A DNA stretch of 64,000 nt from Lentimonas sp. CC4 (GTDB lineage Bacteria > Verrucomicrobiota > Verrucomicrobiia > Opitutales > Coraliomargaritaceae): contig NZ_CACVBO010000001.1 in the NCBI RefSeq assembly GCF_902728235.1, positions 2,938,001-3,002,000 of the forward strand. The letters are read 5' to 3'. The translations under genes were made by a program, and so were the position numbers. The first letter of the stretch is position 1. Every line of letters starts with the position of its first letter. This document shows positions 62,985 through 64,000 of the stretch, one piece after another. The notes beneath the pieces were generated by a model that worked only from the letters and a program-made list of their open reading frames with translations, was not told where the DNA came from and searched no databases.

Positions 62985-64000
62985 ATGATTAAAGCAGTCC
63001 TCACATCTTTATCGATCGGAGTCCTCGTCTCCCAATCCATCAGCGGAGCCAGAGCACCCGTTCCTGAACCACTCAACCCCACGGTCGACCTCAATTTCAC
63101 GAGCAAAGCCTCCGCGCCAGAGGAGTCGCTGGCACTTTGGTATGATGAGCCTGCCGCGAAGTGGGAAAATAACGCGCTGCCAGTCGGCAATGGCCGCATG
63201 GCAGCGATGGTTTTTGGAGGCGTCGATCGTGAACGCATACAGTTTAACGAGGAAACGGTGTGGGAAGGGAAATATATCGACCGCCATAATCCGAAAGCCT
63301 TAGAGGCCTTACCAAAGGTTCAGCGCTTGCTTTTCGAAGGTGAAAATGAGGAGGCTAAAAACCTCGCAGCCAGCACCATGATGGGCATTCCGGCCCGGGT
63401 GAGATCCTACCAGACTTTGGGTGATCTCTTTCTGGAGTTCTCTAAGCCAGGTGAAGTGGCGAAGTATCGTCGTCAGCTTGACCTGACCACGGGCATTGCA
63501 CGCACCACCTACCAAAGTGAAGGCACCACTTTTACTCGCGATGTCTTTGTCAGTGAGCCGGATCAAGTGATTGTCATTCGCCTTACAGCCGATCGCCCGA
63601 GTCAAATCAACTTCGCCGCACGCTTTGAACGCAAGCATGCCACCATGAGTGAAGGGCAGGGTAACACGCTCGTCATGCGCGGCAAACTCCAAGCGATCAA
63701 TTATGAGGCGCAGCTAATCCCTAGGGTTCAGGGTGGTAGCGTAAAAACTGAAGATGGCCAGTTGATCGTTCGCAATGCCGACGAAGTCACACTTTTACTG
63801 ACAGGTGCGACCAGCTATGTCAGCGCCGAAGACTATTCGGCAGACGCCACAAAGCGCTGTGACGCCTTTCTCCTGCCAGCTTCGCAGAAGCCTTACGGTG
63901 CGATTCTCGCGGATCACCTCCAATCACACCAAGCCTTATTCAATCGTGTTCAGCTCGACCTCGGCAGCAACAAAGCGCCGAACTTGCCCACCGACGAACG
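62985..64000 (+). CDS. GH95 family alpha-L-fucosidase-like hydrolase (3' partial)
   Basis: The frame is open from the ATG at 62985 to the window end (338 codons), so the C-terminal part is missing. After a likely signal peptide (about 1-23) comes the GH95 N-terminal super-beta-sandwich: LWYDEPAAKWENALPVGNGR (substrate-facing W and N), MVFGGVDRERIQFNEETVW (typical 'qlNEdtlW' motif) and TRDVFVSEPDQVIVIRL. GH95 enzymes cleave alpha-1,2-linked fucose or galactose residues by an inverting mechanism. The catalytic residues lie past the window end. With the sulfatase and Gfo/Idh/MocA genes it suggests sulfated fucose-rich substrates. Confidence 0.9.
   Translation, partial: MIKAVLTSLSIGVLVSQSISGARAPVPEPLNPTVDLNFTSKASAPEESLALWYDEPAAKWENNALPVGNGRMAAMVFGGVDRERIQFNEETVWEGKYIDRHNPKALEALPKVQRLLFEGENEEAKNLAASTMMGIPARVRSYQTLGDLFLEFSKPGEVAKYRRQLDLTTGIARTTYQSEGTTFTRDVFVSEPDQVIVIRLTADRPSQINFAARFERKHATMSEGQGNTLVMRGKLQAINYEAQLIPRVQGGSVKTEDGQLIVRNADEVTLLLTGATSYVSAEDYSADATKRCDAFLLPASQKPYGAILADHLQSHQALFNRVQLDLGSNKAPNLPTDE

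Overview
This window looks like a chromosome segment from a marine, polysaccharide-degrading verrucomicrobium, most likely class Opitutae (Puniceicoccales or Coraliomargarita/Lentimonas-like). The assignment rests on gene content: Tat-exported Gfo/Idh/MocA oxidoreductases, secreted ThuA proteins, a sulfatase, GH97 and GH95 glycosidases, a GFTLIELL-type prepilin, an ECF sigma factor paired with a membrane Ser/Thr kinase, and many short repeat-rich spacers. It is an inference without a database search. Most genes are ordinary chromosomal genes. No phage, plasmid, transposase or CRISPR array is visible.

Layout. 1-4400: 3' end of class I ribonucleotide reductase, an M42 peptidase, a kinase-fold protein lacking the catalytic Asp, and a prepilin. 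4566-11678: lipoprotein, ECF sigma factor plus Ser/Thr kinase operon, a divergent GH97 glycosidase, and a degenerate NtrC-type response regulator. 11855-14074: TPM / nucleotidyltransferase / LemA operon. 14440-24502: a large exported protein, a CreD-like protein, RlmN, NfeD-like, DUF3142 and CGPW-type proteins, separated by repeat-filled spacers. 24865-28065: ApbE and membrane glycosyltransferase operon with a divergent GT2. 28292-36195: PAS-AraC regulator and a probable sugar-catabolic cluster (epimerase, two ThuA proteins, two Gfo/Idh/MocA proteins, sulfatase). 36206-42626: P-loop-like protein, chorismate synthase, isochorismatase-like hydrolase, a metallophosphatase broken by an in-frame amber codon, lipoprotein and M23 peptidase. 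43063-46625: tRNA-Glu with a duplicated tail, purC, two membrane proteins, TetR. 46756-60749: ACT protein, aldo/keto reductase, an MlaA-hydrolase fusion, YicC, K+ channel, MoeB-like, PPK2, nuclease, phosphopantetheinyl transferase, ArgA, XerC/D, DUF5329, EEP hydrolase. 61550-64000: another Gfo/Idh/MocA gene and a GH95 fucosidase running off the edge.

How genes work together. The sulfatase, TIM-barrel epimerase, ThuA and Gfo/Idh/MocA proteins, with GH95 and GH97, fit stepwise desulfation and breakdown of sulfated, possibly fucose-containing, glycans outside the cytoplasm. The PAS-AraC protein, divergent from the first cluster, is the probable regulator.

Strongest leads: (1) a receptor-type kinase that lacks the VAIK lysine but has a lysine in the glycine-rich loop, as in eukaryotic WNK kinases; (2) an MlaA lipoprotein fused to a serine hydrolase; (3) at least eight intergenic tracts with an exact 7-bp period but different unit sequences; (4) two multi-copy intergenic elements with terminal inverted repeats; (5) a 70-bp duplication covering the tRNA-Glu 3' end and its terminator; (6) a nonsense codon in an otherwise complete metallophosphatase gene.
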